The notes under the pieces are model-generated. The model saw nothing but the letters and a program-made list of their open reading frames with translations, was not told the DNA's origin and ran no database searches. Below, one piece after another: positions 13,495 through 23,860 of a stretch of 64,000 nucleotides of DNA. Made by a program: the position numbers and the translations under genes. Numbering within the stretch: position 1 is the first letter of the stretch; every line of letters begins with the position of its first letter. Source of the stretch: Citrobacter koseri (GTDB lineage Bacteria > Pseudomonadota > Gammaproteobacteria > Enterobacterales > Enterobacteriaceae); NCBI GenBank assembly GCA_900446925.1, contig UAVY01000009.1, forward strand, positions 1 through 64,000. Reading direction: 5' to 3'.

Positions 13495-14445
13495 TGATTG
13501 GTGACAGCAAACTGTTGGCCAGCGCGGCCTGGGATGCACAATCGCTCAATGAGCTGAAAGCCAAAGCGGGGGCAAGATCCGGCGGCGAATATCCGCCCGG
13601 TCGCGCGTCAGGTTGAAGGGATGTTTGTGCAGATGATGCTGAAAAGCATGCGGGAAGCGCTGCCGAAAGACGGCATATTCAGCAGCGATCAAACGCGACT
13701 GTACACCAGCATGTATGACCAGCAGATTGCGCAGCAGATGACCGCCGGTAAAGGGTTGGGACTGGCGGAGATGATGGTCAGGCAGATGACCGAGGGGCAG
13801 ACGCAGCCTGCGGAAGAAGCGCCGCAGGTGCCAATGAAGTTCCCTCTGGAAACGGTGACCAGCTATCAAAATCAGGCGCTGACGCAACTGGTACGTAAGG
13901 CGATGCCAAAAGCGCCGGAAAATAATGATGAGCCGCTGTCCGGCGACAGCAAAGACTTCCTGGCCCAGCTTTCGCTTCCGGCACGCCTGGCGAGTGAACA
14001 AAGCGGCGTGCCGCATCATCTGATTCTGGCGCAGGCGGCGCTGGAGTCGGGATGGGGTCAGCGACAGATCCGCCGTGAAAATGGCGAGCCGAGCTTTAAC
14101 CTGTTTGGTATTAAGGCCTCGTCCAACTGGAAGGGGCCGGTAACAGAAATCACTACCACCGAATATGAGAACGGCGAAGCGAAGAAGGTAAAAGCGAAAT
14201 TCCGTGTTTATAGCTCCTATCTGGAGGCGCTATCGGATTATGTGGGGCTGCTGACCCGTAACCCGCGCTATGCTGCGGTGACCGCCGCGTCTACCGCTGA
14301 ACAAGGCGCACAGGCGTTACAAAATGCCGGTTATGCAACCGATCCTGACTATGCGCGTAAATTAACCAGCATGATTCAACAGCTGAAATCCATGAGCGAC
14401 AAGGTGAGCAAAACGTACAGCGCGAATCTCGACAATCTCTTTTAA
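13494..14445 (+). CDS. flgJ: FlgJ, rod cap and peptidoglycan hydrolase
   Basis: Two-domain protein: the N-terminal part caps the growing rod and the C-terminal part is a muramidase that opens peptidoglycan for it. Start [20 protein letters not shown] overlaps the flgI stop. An extra G in the run 13568-13572 breaks the frame at KAGQDPAANIRPV; corrected length is 316 residues as in Salmonella. The catalytic segment LAQAALESGWGQRQIR with its glutamate, and YSSYLEALSDYVGLLTRNPRY, are both present. Confidence 0.95.
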
Positions 14446-14450
14446 ATAGC

Positions 14451-14477
14451 TCAAGTCCAGGAACCCGCTGCCGATAA
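14451..14477 (+). promoter_or_regulatory. Sigma28 (FliA) class 3 promoter of flgKL
   Basis: TCAAGTCC (14451-14458), an 11-base spacer and GCCGATAA (14470-14477) match the FliA consensus: the -10 box is perfect and the -35 box partial. It lies in the short flgJ-flgK gap, about 33 bases before the flgK ATG, and explains late expression of the junction proteins. Confidence 0.85.
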
Positions 14478-14509
14478 TAACCAGTATTGAAGGATTACAA
14501 GGAACCTCC

Positions 14510-16144
14510 ATGTCCAGCTTAATTAACAACGCCATGAGCGGACTTAGCGCAGCCCAGGCTGCGTTAAATACTGCCAGTAATAACATCTCCAGTTATAACG
14601 TTGCCGGGTATACCCGACAGACGACGATTATGGCGCAGGCCAACAGTACGCTGGGAGCGGGCGGTTGGGTCGGTAATGGCGTCTACGTTTCTGGCGTACA
14701 GCGTGAGTATGATTCTTTTATTACCAATCAGTTACGCGCGGCGCAGAATCAGAGCAGTGGTTTGACCGTGCGGTATGAGCAAATGTCGAAAATTGATAAC
14801 CTGCTCTCCAGTACCACCAGCTCGATTTCGACCTCTCTGCAAGGTTTCTTCACCAGCCTGCAAACGCTGGTCAGCAACGCGGAAGACCCGGCAGCGCGTC
14901 AGGCGCTTATCGGTAAAGCCGACGGCCTGGTAAACCAGTTTAAAACGACCGATCAGTACCTGCGCGATCAGGATAAGCAGGTCAATATTGCCATTGGCTC
15001 CAGCGTTGAGCAGATCAACAATTACGCGAAGCAAATCGCCAGCCTGAACGATCAGATTTCCCGTCTGACCGGGGTGGGCGCGGGCGCTTCACCGAACGAT
15101 CTTCTCGACCAACGCGACCAACTGGTGAGTGAGCTGAACCAGATTGTCGGTGTGGAAGTTAGCGTCCAGGACGGCGGCACCTATAACCTGACGATGGCGA
15201 ATGGCTATACCCTCGTGCAGGGCAGCAGCGCCCGTCAACTGGCCGCGGTGCCGTCCAGCGCCGATCCGTCACGCACCACGGTCGCCTATGTTGATGCGAC
15301 TGCCGGAAACATTGAAATCCCGGAAAAATTGCTCAATAGCGGCTCGCTTGGCGGGTTGCTGACGTTCCGCTCTCAGGATCTGGATCAGACTCGCAATACC
15401 CTCAACCAGCTGGCGCTGGCCTTTGCCGAAGCGTTTAATGCCCAGCATAAACAGGGATATGATGCCAATGGCGATCAGGGCGAGGACTTCTTTTCCATCG
15501 GTAAACCGTCCGTATTGAGTAATGCGAAAAATACGGGTAGCGGAACCTTGTCTGCGGAAGTCACCGACAGTTCCGCGGTACAGGCTACCAATTATAAGCT
15601 GGTATTTGATGGTCAGGACTGGCAGGTCACCCGCTTGTCAGACAACACCAGCTTTAAGGCGGTTGAAACCAACGGGAAACTGACGTTTGACGGGCTGGAA
15701 GTGACGGTCGGGGCAGGGGCAAATGCGAATGACAGCTTTACCCTGAAACCGGTCAGCGATGCCATTGTGAACATGAACGTGCTGGTGACCGATGAATCCA
15801 AAATTGCGATGGCTTCCGATCCCGATGCGGGTGGGAGCGATAACCGTAACGGTCAGGCGCTGCTGGATTTACAAACCCAGAAAACGGTAGGCAATAAGTC
15901 CTTTAATGATGCTTATGCGACGATGGTCAGTGATGTGGGGAACAAAACCGCCACGTTGAAAACCAGCAGCACGGCGCAGGGCAATGTCGTGACGCAGTTG
16001 TACAACCAGCAGCAATCGATTTCCGGCGTTAACCTTGATGAAGAATACGGCAACCTGCAACGCTACCAACAGTATTACCTGGCGAACGCCCAGGTGCTGC
16101 AAACCGCGAATACGCTGTTTGATGCGCTGTTGGGCATTCGCTAA
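14510..16144 (+). CDS. flgK: FlgK, hook-filament junction protein 1 (HAP1)
   Basis: The first junction protein between hook and filament; exported with FlgN as chaperone. Intact, 544 residues (Salmonella about 553, E. coli about 547, the difference lying in the exposed middle). N-terminal MSSLINNAMSGLSAAQAALN with SNNISSYNVAGYTRQ and C-terminal VNLDEEYGNLQRYQQYYLAN are the conserved coiled-coil regions. AAGGAACC precedes the ATG. Confidence 0.97.
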   Translation: MSSLINNAMSGLSAAQAALNTASNNISSYNVAGYTRQTTIMAQANSTLGAGGWVGNGVYVSGVQREYDSFITNQLRAAQNQSSGLTVRYEQMSKIDNLLSSTTSSISTSLQGFFTSLQTLVSNAEDPAARQALIGKADGLVNQFKTTDQYLRDQDKQVNIAIGSSVEQINNYAKQIASLNDQISRLTGVGAGASPNDLLDQRDQLVSELNQIVGVEVSVQDGGTYNLTMANGYTLVQGSSARQLAAVPSSADPSRTTVAYVDATAGNIEIPEKLLNSGSLGGLLTFRSQDLDQTRNTLNQLALAFAEAFNAQHKQGYDANGDQGEDFFSIGKPSVLSNAKNTGSGTLSAEVTDSSAVQATNYKLVFDGQDWQVTRLSDNTSFKAVETNGKLTFDGLEVTVGAGANANDSFTLKPVSDAIVNMNVLVTDESKIAMASDPDAGGSDNRNGQALLDLQTQKTVGNKSFNDAYATMVSDVGNKTATLKTSSTAQGNVVTQLYNQQQSISGVNLDEEYGNLQRYQQYYLANAQVLQTANTLFDALLGIR

Positions 16145-16159
16145 GGGAGAGGAGGATAA

Positions 16160-17116
16160 ATGCGTATCAGTACCCAGATGATGTACCAGCAGAATATGCG
16201 TGGTATCACCAATTCCCAGGCTGAATGGATGAAGTACGGTGAGCAGATGTCCACCGGTAAGCGCGTGATTAATCCGTCTGACGATCCTATTGCCGCTTCT
16301 CAGGCTATCGTACTCGCTCAGGCCCAGGCTCAGAACAGTCAGTATGCGCTGGCACGTACCTTTGCCACTCAGAAAGTGTCGCTGGAAGAAAACGTGCTAA
16401 GTCAGGTGACAGCTGCAATTCAAACTGCGCAGGAAAAAATCGTTTACGCCGCTAACGGCACCTTAAGCGATGATGACCGCGCCTCGCTGGCCAGCGATCT
16501 ACAGGGGATTCGCGATCAGTTAATGAACCTGGCCAACAGTACCGACGGCAACGGTCGTTACATTTTCGCAGGCTATAAAACTGAAAAAGCGCCGTTTGAA
16601 CAGGCAAATGGCGACTATAGCGGTGGCACTGAAAACATCACCCAGCAGGTTGATGCTTCGCGTACGATGGTGATTGGTCATACGGGCGATCAGATTTTTA
16701 ATCGTATTACCAGTAATGCCGTACCGGAACCCCGACAACAGCGCTTCAGAAACCAGCCTGTTTGCGATGCTGGATACGGCCATTGCAGCGCTGAAAACGT
16801 CGGTTGCTGACGATGATGTGAAGAAGGCGGAAGCTGCTGCGGCGATTGATAAAACAAACCGTGGCCTGAAAAACTCCCTTAATAACGTCCTGACCGTTCG
16901 TGCGGAACTGGGAACGCAATTGAGTGAGCTGGATTCTCTGGATTCATTGGGAAGCGAGCGCGCGCTGGGTCAGGCACAGCAAGATGAGTAATCTGGTCGA
17001 TGTGGACTGGAACGCGGCCCATCTCGTCGTATGTAATGCAACAGGCTGCGTTACAGGCGTCCTATAAAGCGTTTAGCGATATGCAAGGAATGTCTCTGTT
17101 TCAGTTGAACAGATAG
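16160..17116 (+). CDS. flgL: FlgL, hook-filament junction protein 3 (HAP3)
   Basis: Second junction protein, flagellin-like, exported with FlgN. Starts MRISTQMMYQQNMRGITNSQ with ribosome binding site GGGAGAGGAGG. Three extra bases break the frame: C in 16730-16733 (NAVPEPDNSAS), A at 16981/16982 (GQAQQMSNLV) and C in 17018-17020 (WNAAISSYVMQQ). Because they sum to three, the end MQGMSLFQLNR returns to the first frame. Corrected length is 317 residues as in Salmonella. Confidence 0.95.
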
Positions 17117-17159
17117 CACATGTTTTGAAACATATCATGAAACTGGGTATGTTTTGTCT

Positions 17160-17194
17160 GCCCGCTCCCTTCACCCCGGAGCGGGCATTTTTTT
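17160..17194 (+). terminator. Rho-independent terminator of flgKL
   Basis: A nine-base-pair stem GCCCGCTCC / GGAGCGGGC with a nine-base loop is followed by A and seven T. It lies 44 bases after the flgL stop. Confidence 0.92.
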
Positions 17195-17231
17195 GCCCGG
17201 AAAACAGATAACGGGCACCGATTGCAGGTAC

Positions 17232-17257
17232 AAAAAAGCCGACCCGCAGGTCGGCTT
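17232..17257 (-). terminator. Rho-independent terminator of rne
   Basis: On the minus strand the stem AAGCCGACC / GGTCGGCTT with a four-base loop is followed by a run of T. It lies about 20 bases after the rne stop and separates rne from flgL, which converge here. Confidence 0.88.
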
Positions 17258-17278
17258 ATCTTTAACATCGCGTTCAGC

Positions 17279-20200
17279 TTATTCTACAGGCTGCGGGCGC
17301 GTGGCTGGCGCGGCGGCCTGATGCGTTGCGCTATGACCACCTGCCGCACCTTTACCTTCAAAGATGAAGGCAGGGCGCTGCCAGTCGCTGTGATGTGGCG
17401 CTTCCGGGACATATTCCGGCGCAGGCGCGCGGGTCATCGGCGCACTGGCGTGGCTGACAGGTTTCTCCCCGGTAGTTACCGCGCTTTCTGACACGGTTTC
17501 AGCAACTGCAACGGCGACTGGCGCAGCGATAATCTCTTCCGGTTCAGCGGCAACAACGACAGGTTCAACCGTTTCTTTAACGATCTCTTCCGGTTCGGCG
17601 ATGACAACGTCAGCGGATTCTTCAGCCGTCGTGGTTTCCTGAACGTCAGCGACAGGTTCCGCTTGTGCAGCGACTTCCTGCGCAACAGGGACGTCAGCCT
17701 CTGCAATCACCTGAGGTTGTTCTTCAACCGGGGTGGCAATCACTTCAGGATGCGTTGTTTCCACAGTAGCGGCTGAGGTTCAGCGACAACGGTTTAGTTT
17801 GAACCGGTGCGTCTACAACCTGTTCAGCTGCGGCAGCGACGACCTGCGGCTCTACTGCAACCGGCTGAGCTTGTACGGTCTCTTCTTCGTGCTGTGCTTC
17901 AACCTGCGTATCCTGAGGACGGGCGACAGGGTAGCGAATCCACACTTTGCCAGACGCCATTTCCGGTGAAGCGCAAGCGACGGTTAACGGCATTGGCGAT
18001 TGAAGCGGGTAAACGCTCATCGCGGTAGCGACGACGACGCTGGCCGCTGACGCGCAGGTGGCGAGGAGAACGACGGGAGCGACGCGGCATTCCTGCGTTA
18101 TCACGCGCTTCGCCGTTTTCTTCCTGCTCTGCTGGCGCAACGTCTGCGATCGCTGGCAGGTCGACTTTCGCCAGTTCAGTACGCTGAGCAGGCGCGCTTT
18201 GCGTAGCAGGCTGGGCGGCGACAGCGTCTTCGACGACTGGCGTTGCGACAGCTTCTGCTTCAGAGGTTGCAGAGTCTGTGTAACGAACTTTCTGGCTCAG
18301 CTGACGCTGTTTGCGGCGAGGCTGCGCCTGACGAACGCGTTCTTCCTGTTCCGTCTCCTGAGCCGGTTGCTCATCCAGATTCAGCGCCTTGACTTCTTGC
18401 TGTGCCTGACGTTTTTCATCGTTGCGACGACGGTTGCGTTCACGACGCGGCGTCTGCTGCTCGTCACCGGACTTCGCCTTATCGGCAACGTCGTTAGACT
18501 GCTGGCGGTTGTCACGCGCTTCTGCGTTCTGCTTGCTGCGCCTGACGACGGTTACGACGGTTGTCCATCACGGGTTTTCACCGCCTTCAGCGCGGTTGTC
18601 GCGATTATCACGGTTGTCACGGCGATCGTTACGGTCGCGGCGATTATTCTGGCGAGACTTACGACGATCCTGCTGACGCTCCGGTTTTTCTTCTGCTTTC
18701 GGTGCAGGTTGTTCAATCGGCTTGGCGACTTCGCTGCCGCTGAACATGTTTTTCAGCGCGCCGAAGAAGCGGGTAAGCAGACCTGGCTGTGCAGGCGCAG
18801 TGGCAACGGCTTTCGGTGCTGCCGTCGCTGTTTTCACCGCAGGTTCTGCTGGCGTCGGCGCAGGCGGCACTTCCGGCATCGCGAAGGTCGCCAGTGCTGG
18901 TTGTTCAGGGCGTTTACGCTCGGCGTACTCTTCTTCAGAAGGCAACGCCATCGCTTCTTCATGCAGTTTCGGCAGCATGTAGCTCAGGGTTGGCGTTTCT
19001 TCCCCTTTACGTACGCGCAAAACGGAGTAGTGCGGCGTTTCCATCTGATCGTTTGGTACGATCACGCAGCGCACGCCATCCTGGCGAGTCTCAATAGCAT
19101 TAACCGCGGTGCGCTTTTCGTTAAGCAGGTAAGAGGCGATCGGAACCGGAACAATGGCGTGAACTTCCTGGGTATTCTCTTTCAGCGCTTCTTCTTCAAT
19201 CAGACGCAGAATAGACAGGGAGAGCGATTCGTTGTCGCGGACGGTGCCGGTGCCGCTACAGCGTGGGCAGACGTGATGGCTGGACTCGCCCAGAGACGGG
19301 CTGAGACGCTGGCGGGACATCTCCAGCAGGCCAAAACGAGAAATATGGCTAATCTGGATACGCGCACGATCCTGACGTACCGCTTCGCGCAGACGGTTTT
19401 CCACCGCGCGCTGGTGGCGTACTGGCGTCATGTCGATGAAGTCGATAACGATCAGGCCGCCGAGGTCGCGCAAGCGCAACTGGCGAGCAATTTCATCGGC
19501 CGCTTCCAGGTTTGTGTTAAACGCGGTTTCTTCGATATCGCCGCCGCGTGTGGCACGCGCGGAGTTAATATCAATCGCGGTTAACGCTTCGGTTGTGTCG
19601 ATAACGATAGAGCCGCCGGAAGGCAGACGCACTTCACGCTGGAAGGCGGATTCAATTTGCGACTCGATCTGGTAGTGGCTGAACAGCGGAATTTCGCCGG
19701 TGTAAAGCTTAATCTTGCTGCTGAAATCCGGGCGACCCAACGCCGCGATGTGCTGGCGCGCCAGCTCAAGCACTTTCGGATTATCGATAAGAATTTCGCC
19801 GATATCCTGACGTAAGTAGTCACGGAATGCGCGGACGATAACGTTGCTTTCCTGATGGATCAGGAATGGAGCAGGGCGGCTTTCAGCGGCTTTCTGAATC
19901 GCTTCCCAGTGTTTCAGGCGGAAGCTCAGGTCCCACTGCAACGCTTCGGCGGATTTGCCGACGCCTGCGGTACGCACGATAAGCCCCATGCCGTCAGGCA
20001 GTTCGAGGCTTGCCAGCGCTTCTTTTAATTCGGTCCGATCGTCGCCTTCAATGCGACGGGAGATGCCGCCCGCGCGCGGGTTGTTCGGCATTAAAACCAG
20101 ATAGCTCCCTGCCAGACTGATAAACGTCGTCAGCGCAGCGCCTTTGTTGCCGCGTTCTTCTTTATCAATCTGAACAATCACTTCCTGACCTTCGCGCAAC

Positions 20201-20478
20201 ACATCTTTAATGTTTGGACGGCCGTGGGCGTTGTAGTTGGCGGGGAAATATTCGCGGGCAATTTCTTTTAACGGGAGGAAACCGTGACGTTCAGCGCCGT
20301 AATCAACAAAAGCCGCTTCCAGACTCGGTTCGATACGGGTAATTTTGCCTTTATAGATGTTCGCTTTTTTCTGCTCGTGTCCTGGACTCTCAATGTCCAG
20401 GTCGTACAGGCGCTGCCCATCTACAAGGGCAACACGCAACTCTTCCTGCTGAGTTGCGTTGATTAACATTCTTTTCAT
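17279..20478 (-). CDS. rne: RNase E, essential endoribonuclease and degradosome scaffold
   Basis: Cleaves single-stranded A/U-rich RNA; the long C-terminal part binds helicase, enolase and PNPase at the inner membrane. The catalytic half is continuous: [21 protein letters not shown]1 domain near residues 35-125, catalytic VIDFIDM, and zinc-link [12 protein letters not shown]. The C-terminal half has six single-base changes: extra at 18572-18574, 18565/18566, 18533/18534 and 18011-18013, missing near 17790 and 17763. Corrected length is about 1065 residues (E. coli 1061). The Arg-rich region ([17 protein letters not shown]), the [20 protein letters not shown] segment and the ARPQPVE-like end are present. 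Confidence 0.96.
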
Positions 20479-20840
20479 CGTAACTTACTCATTATTCTTA
20501 CATTGACGACTAAGCTGCGGGCATAGTAATGCCTTTCCGGGTGTGAACCGATGGCCTCGTGTCTATTCGCGTCGCCAACCTCACGGTTATCGTCTGCTCA
20601 AAGAGGCGCAGAGTGTCGGTTGCCTGTATTTCATACGGAAATACAGCGCAATTATCAGGGGAACAGCCTGGGAGTTACTCTCCAGAGAAGATTCCATTAT
20701 GTTCATCGTCTTTCACGCCGCAGATGCGTTGGCTTCATCTGCTCACCCGGGGCATAAGCTCCTGGGGATTCCCAGATTTGCCGCCTTTCTGCAACGCGTA
20801 GTACATAGAACATATACCGGTAAGGACTGCAACCCGCAGC
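20479..20840 (-). promoter_or_regulatory. rne 5' untranslated leader (autoregulatory)
   Basis: The rne-rluC gap is about 690 bases and holds no convincing gene. In E. coli the rne mRNA has a leader of about 361 bases whose hairpins are bound by RNase E to reduce its own expression. The equivalent region here is 20479 to about 20840. Its right end is placed by analogy only. The rest (20841-21166) should hold the rne promoters and the rluC promoter; it is AT-rich from about 20980. Confidence 0.6.
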
Positions 20841-21166
20841 CCGCTAACTGCCTGAAAAATCAATACGTCTTACGCCATTGCTGCGTTGATGATCTGTCTG
20901 GCAAAATGGGTCATTCCGTAAAATTTCTTGTTTTAACAAGGTTCGACACGGAAACGGTTACATTATTCCACTGCTAACCTTGTTATAGCAAGATGACTTT
21001 TACCATTTATCACCCGGTTACTCACAGTTTTTTCACTTCCTCATGGCGATTGGTTTAATAACCAGCAAATTGGTCATGTTGAACGTGAGTAACAGGATAT
21101 AGAAGTAAATATAAGCATAGAAAAATGAGTGGCGCTAATCCTTATGGCTATTTAGAATCGGCCCCC

Positions 21167-22120
21167 ATGAAAACTGAGACTCCATCCGTAAAAATAGTTG
21201 CCATTACTGCCGACGAAGCGGGGCAACGCATCGATAACTTTTTGCGCACGCAACTCAAAGGCGTACCGAAAAGCATGATTTACCGCATTTTGCGTAAAGG
21301 CGAAGTGCGGGTGAACAAAAAACGCATCAAACCGGAATATAAGCTCGAAGCCGGGGATGAAGTGCGTATTCCGCCGGTGCGCGTCGCCGAACGCGAAGAA
21401 GAGGCCGTTTCGCCGCATCTGCAAAAAGTGGCGGCGCTGGCCGATGTCATTTTGTATGAAGATGACCATATCCTTGTGCTGAACAAACCTTCCGGCACGG
21501 CGGTGCATGGCGGAAGCGGGTTGAGCTTCGGCGTTATTGAGGGGCTGCGCGCGTTGCGGCCAGAAGCGCGTTTCCTGGAACTGGTGCATCGTCTTGACCG
21601 CGATACCTCTGGCGTACTGCTGGTTGCGAAAAAACGCTCAGCGCTGCGTTCTTTGCATGAGCAACTGCGTGAGAAGGGGATGCAGAAAGATTATCTGGCG
21701 CTGGTTCGCGGCCAGTGGCAGTCGCATGTTAAATCGGTACAGGCGCCTTTATTAAAGAATATTCTGCAAAGCGGCGAACGTATTGTACGTGTGAGTCAGG
21801 AAGGAAAACCCTCCGAAACGCGCTTTAAGGTTGAAGAGCGCTATGCGTTTGCGACGCTGGTGCGCTGTAGCCCGGTGACAGGACGTACGCATCAGATTCG
21901 TGTGCATACGCTGCATGCGGGCCATCCGATCGCGTTTGACGATCGTTACGGTGATCGCGAATTTGATAAGCAGCTTGCGGGAACGGGGCTGTCACGGCTT
22001 TTTCTGCACGCGGCAGCGCTGAAGTTTACCCATCCGGGGACTGGCGAGGTGATGCGTATCGAAGCGCCGATGGATAACCAACTCAAGCATTGCCTTCAGG
22101 TGTTACGTAACAAAGCCTGA
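21167..22120 (+). CDS. rluC: RluC, 23S rRNA pseudouridine synthase (955/2504/2580)
   Basis: Converts three uridines of 23S rRNA to pseudouridine. I chose ATG 21167 (MKTETPSVKIVAITADEAGQ, 317 residues); the frame is open upstream to 21125. An N-terminal S4 RNA-binding domain (RIDNFLRTQLKGVPKSMIYR) is followed by the catalytic RluA-family motif HRLDRDTSGVLLVAKK, with the essential aspartate, and by GRTHQIRVH. Intact. Divergent from rne. Confidence 0.96.
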   Translation: MKTETPSVKIVAITADEAGQRIDNFLRTQLKGVPKSMIYRILRKGEVRVNKKRIKPEYKLEAGDEVRIPPVRVAEREEEAVSPHLQKVAALADVILYEDDHILVLNKPSGTAVHGGSGLSFGVIEGLRALRPEARFLELVHRLDRDTSGVLLVAKKRSALRSLHEQLREKGMQKDYLALVRGQWQSHVKSVQAPLLKNILQSGERIVRVSQEGKPSETRFKVEERYAFATLVRCSPVTGRTHQIRVHTLHAGHPIAFDDRYGDREFDKQLAGTGLSRLFLHAAALKFTHPGTGEVMRIEAPMDNQLKHCLQVLRNKA

Positions 22121-22149
22121 TGCGCGTTGCGATATTATCGCGCTAAACC

Positions 22150-22271
22150 TGTAGGCCGGATAAGACGTTTACGTCGCCATCCGGCATCTTTACTGATGGC
22201 GCTGTGCTTATCAGGCCTACGGGCATTGCTCCGCTATGGGCCTGATAAGATGTTTTTAGCGTCGCCATCAG
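22150..22271 (+). repeat. REP elements (BIME) between rluC and yceF
   Basis: Two REP pairs follow one another: GTAGGCCGGATAAGACG...CCATCCGGCA, then TGATGGCG...TTATCAGGCCTAC, and GGGCCTGATAAGATG...CGCCATCAG. They fill the gap between the convergent rluC and yceF 3' ends. Confidence 0.85.
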
Positions 22272-22280
22272 ACGGATCCA

Positions 22281-22867
22281 CTATGCCATCAGCGGGTTCA
22301 TCTCTTCCCGGCGCAGCATCTGGCACAGCGCAATCAGCGGTAGCCCAATAAGCGTATTGGGATCTCGCCCCTCCAGGCGCTCGAAAAGGGCAATGCCAAG
22401 ACCTTCGCTTTTAAAACTTCCGGCACAATGCAATGGACGCTCTTTGCGGACATAGTCCTCTATTTCCGTTTTCGCTTAAATGGCGGAAATGCACATCAAA
22501 CGGTTCGACTTCCGTTTGTAAATGTCCGGTTGCAGAATTATAAAGCGCCAGTCCGGTATAAAACGTCACAATATTACCGCTGGCTTTGGTTAATTGCTGG
22601 CGCGCTTTTTCTTCGGTTAACGGTTTGCCGGTAATTTCGCCATCCAGAACGCAAATTTGATCGGAGCCAATAATCAGATGATCGGGGAAACGGTGGGCGA
22701 GCGATTGTGCTTTCGCCTGTGCGAGGCGAGAGACCAAATGGCGCGGTGCTTCGCCAGATATGGGCGTTTCGTCAACCTCGGGAGCCGCGCACTCGAAAGG
22801 GATCGCCAGTTTTTTCGAGCAGCGCGCGACGCCAGGGAGAGGTAGAAGCAAGGATGAGACGGGGCAT
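22281..22867 (-). CDS. yceF: YceF, Maf-like nucleotide pyrophosphatase
   Basis: Maf/HAM1-like house-cleaning hydrolase; the E. coli family member prefers 7-methyl-GTP. Starts [20 protein letters not shown], with the Maf signature ASTSPWRR, and contains [20 protein letters not shown]. Two extra bases break it: A in the run 22810-22815 (LLEKLAI) and one at 22466/22467 (HLSENEIEDYV). Corrected length is 194 residues, as in E. coli. Divergent from yceD. Confidence 0.93.
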
Positions 22868-22879
22868 ATTTTTTTCCCT

Positions 22880-23026
22880 CAGATATAGCGTATTAATGAG
22901 AGCCATCTTAAACTATGCTCTTCGTCCTTCAAGCATGACATACAGTCACGGTTTGAGCGAAAATAAGTCTGTAACCCGCAATGTGTGCGAATTATTGGCA
23001 AAAGGCAACCGCAGGCTGCCTTTTTC
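22880..23026 (+). ncRNA. sraB: Candidate SraB small RNA locus
   Basis: In E. coli the small RNA SraB is encoded between yceF and yceD. The equivalent gap here ends in a terminator-like structure, AAAAGGCA (23000-23007), loop, TGCCTTTT with further T to 23025, about 40 bases before yceD. The start is not defined by anything I can see, so the left boundary is approximate. It could instead be the yceD leader with an attenuator. Confidence 0.42.
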
Positions 23027-23065
23027 TTTGACTCTATGACGTTACAAAGTTAATATGCGCGCCCT

Positions 23066-23591
23066 ATGCAAAAGGTAAAATTACCCCTGACTTCTTGATC
23101 CGGTTCGTACGGCTCAAAAACGCCCTCGATTATGAAGGTATCTATACTTCTGATCTGGTAGAGCGCGTCGCCGATTCTGTAGTCAGTGTGGACAGTGATG
23201 TGGAATGCTCCATGTCGTTCGCTATCGATAACCAACGTCTCGCCGTTATTACGGGTGATGCCGAAGGTGACGGTATCGCTCGAATGCCAGCGTTGCGGGA
23301 AGCCGTTTACCCATCAGGTTCACACAACGTATTGTTTTAGTCCGGTTCGTTCTGACGAACAGGCTGAAGCACTCCCGGAAGCGTATGAGCCGATTGAGGT
23401 TAACGAATTCGGTGAAATCGATCTGCTTGCAATGGTTGAAGATGAAATCATCCTCTCCTTGCCGGTAGTTCCGGTGCATGATTCTGAACACTGTGAAGTG
23501 TCCGAGGCGGACATGGTCTTTGGTGAATTGCCTGATGAAGCGCAAAAACCAAACCCCATTTGCCGTATTAGCCAGCTTAAAGCGTAAGTAA
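23066..23591 (+). CDS. yceD: YceD, DUF177 protein linked to 23S rRNA accumulation
   Basis: Conserved protein encoded before rpmF in most bacteria; it is needed for normal 23S rRNA levels in some species. Starts [20 protein letters not shown]; the Cys pair motif [13 protein letters not shown] lies near the middle. Four extra bases break the frame: near 23092, in 23123-23125, at 23261/23262 and in 23554-23557. Corrected length is 173 residues, as in E. coli, ending [10 protein letters not shown]. It opens the rpmF-plsX-fab operon. Confidence 0.92.
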
Positions 23592-23595
23592 TTGA

Positions 23596-23780
<185 letters not shown>

Positions 23781-23781
<1 letters not shown>

Positions 23782-23835
23782 TCACGCGCAAGCGTGATGA
23801 AGCTTAGTGAGGATTTCCCCGCGTAAGCGGGGAAA
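23781..23835 (+). other. Two adjacent tetraloop hairpins between rpmF and plsX
   Basis: ATCACGC-GCAA-GCGTGAT (23781-23798) and TTTCCCCGC-GTAA-GCGGGGAAA (23814-23835) are two perfect stems of 7 and 9 base pairs, both closed by GNRA-type loops. Neither is followed by a T run, so they are not simple terminators. They probably act in the mRNA as a stability or processing element between rpmF and plsX. Confidence 0.7.
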
Positions 23836-23860
23836 CACCAAACCAGGCAGCGACGATACC

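Noticed and set aside
18058..19584. A 508-codon open frame on the plus strand opposite rne
   Set aside because: It is a reverse-strand shadow of rne; the composition (Arg/Phe/Leu-rich) and lack of signals show it is not a gene.
20543..20977. Several open frames in the rne-rluC gap
   Set aside because: They overlap each other, lack good start signals and lie in the known rne leader and promoter region.
23811..23840. GTGAGGATTTCCCCGCG... resembles a type I-E CRISPR repeat
   Set aside because: Only one copy exists, there is no spacer array and no cas gene nearby; it is an intergenic hairpin between rpmF and plsX.
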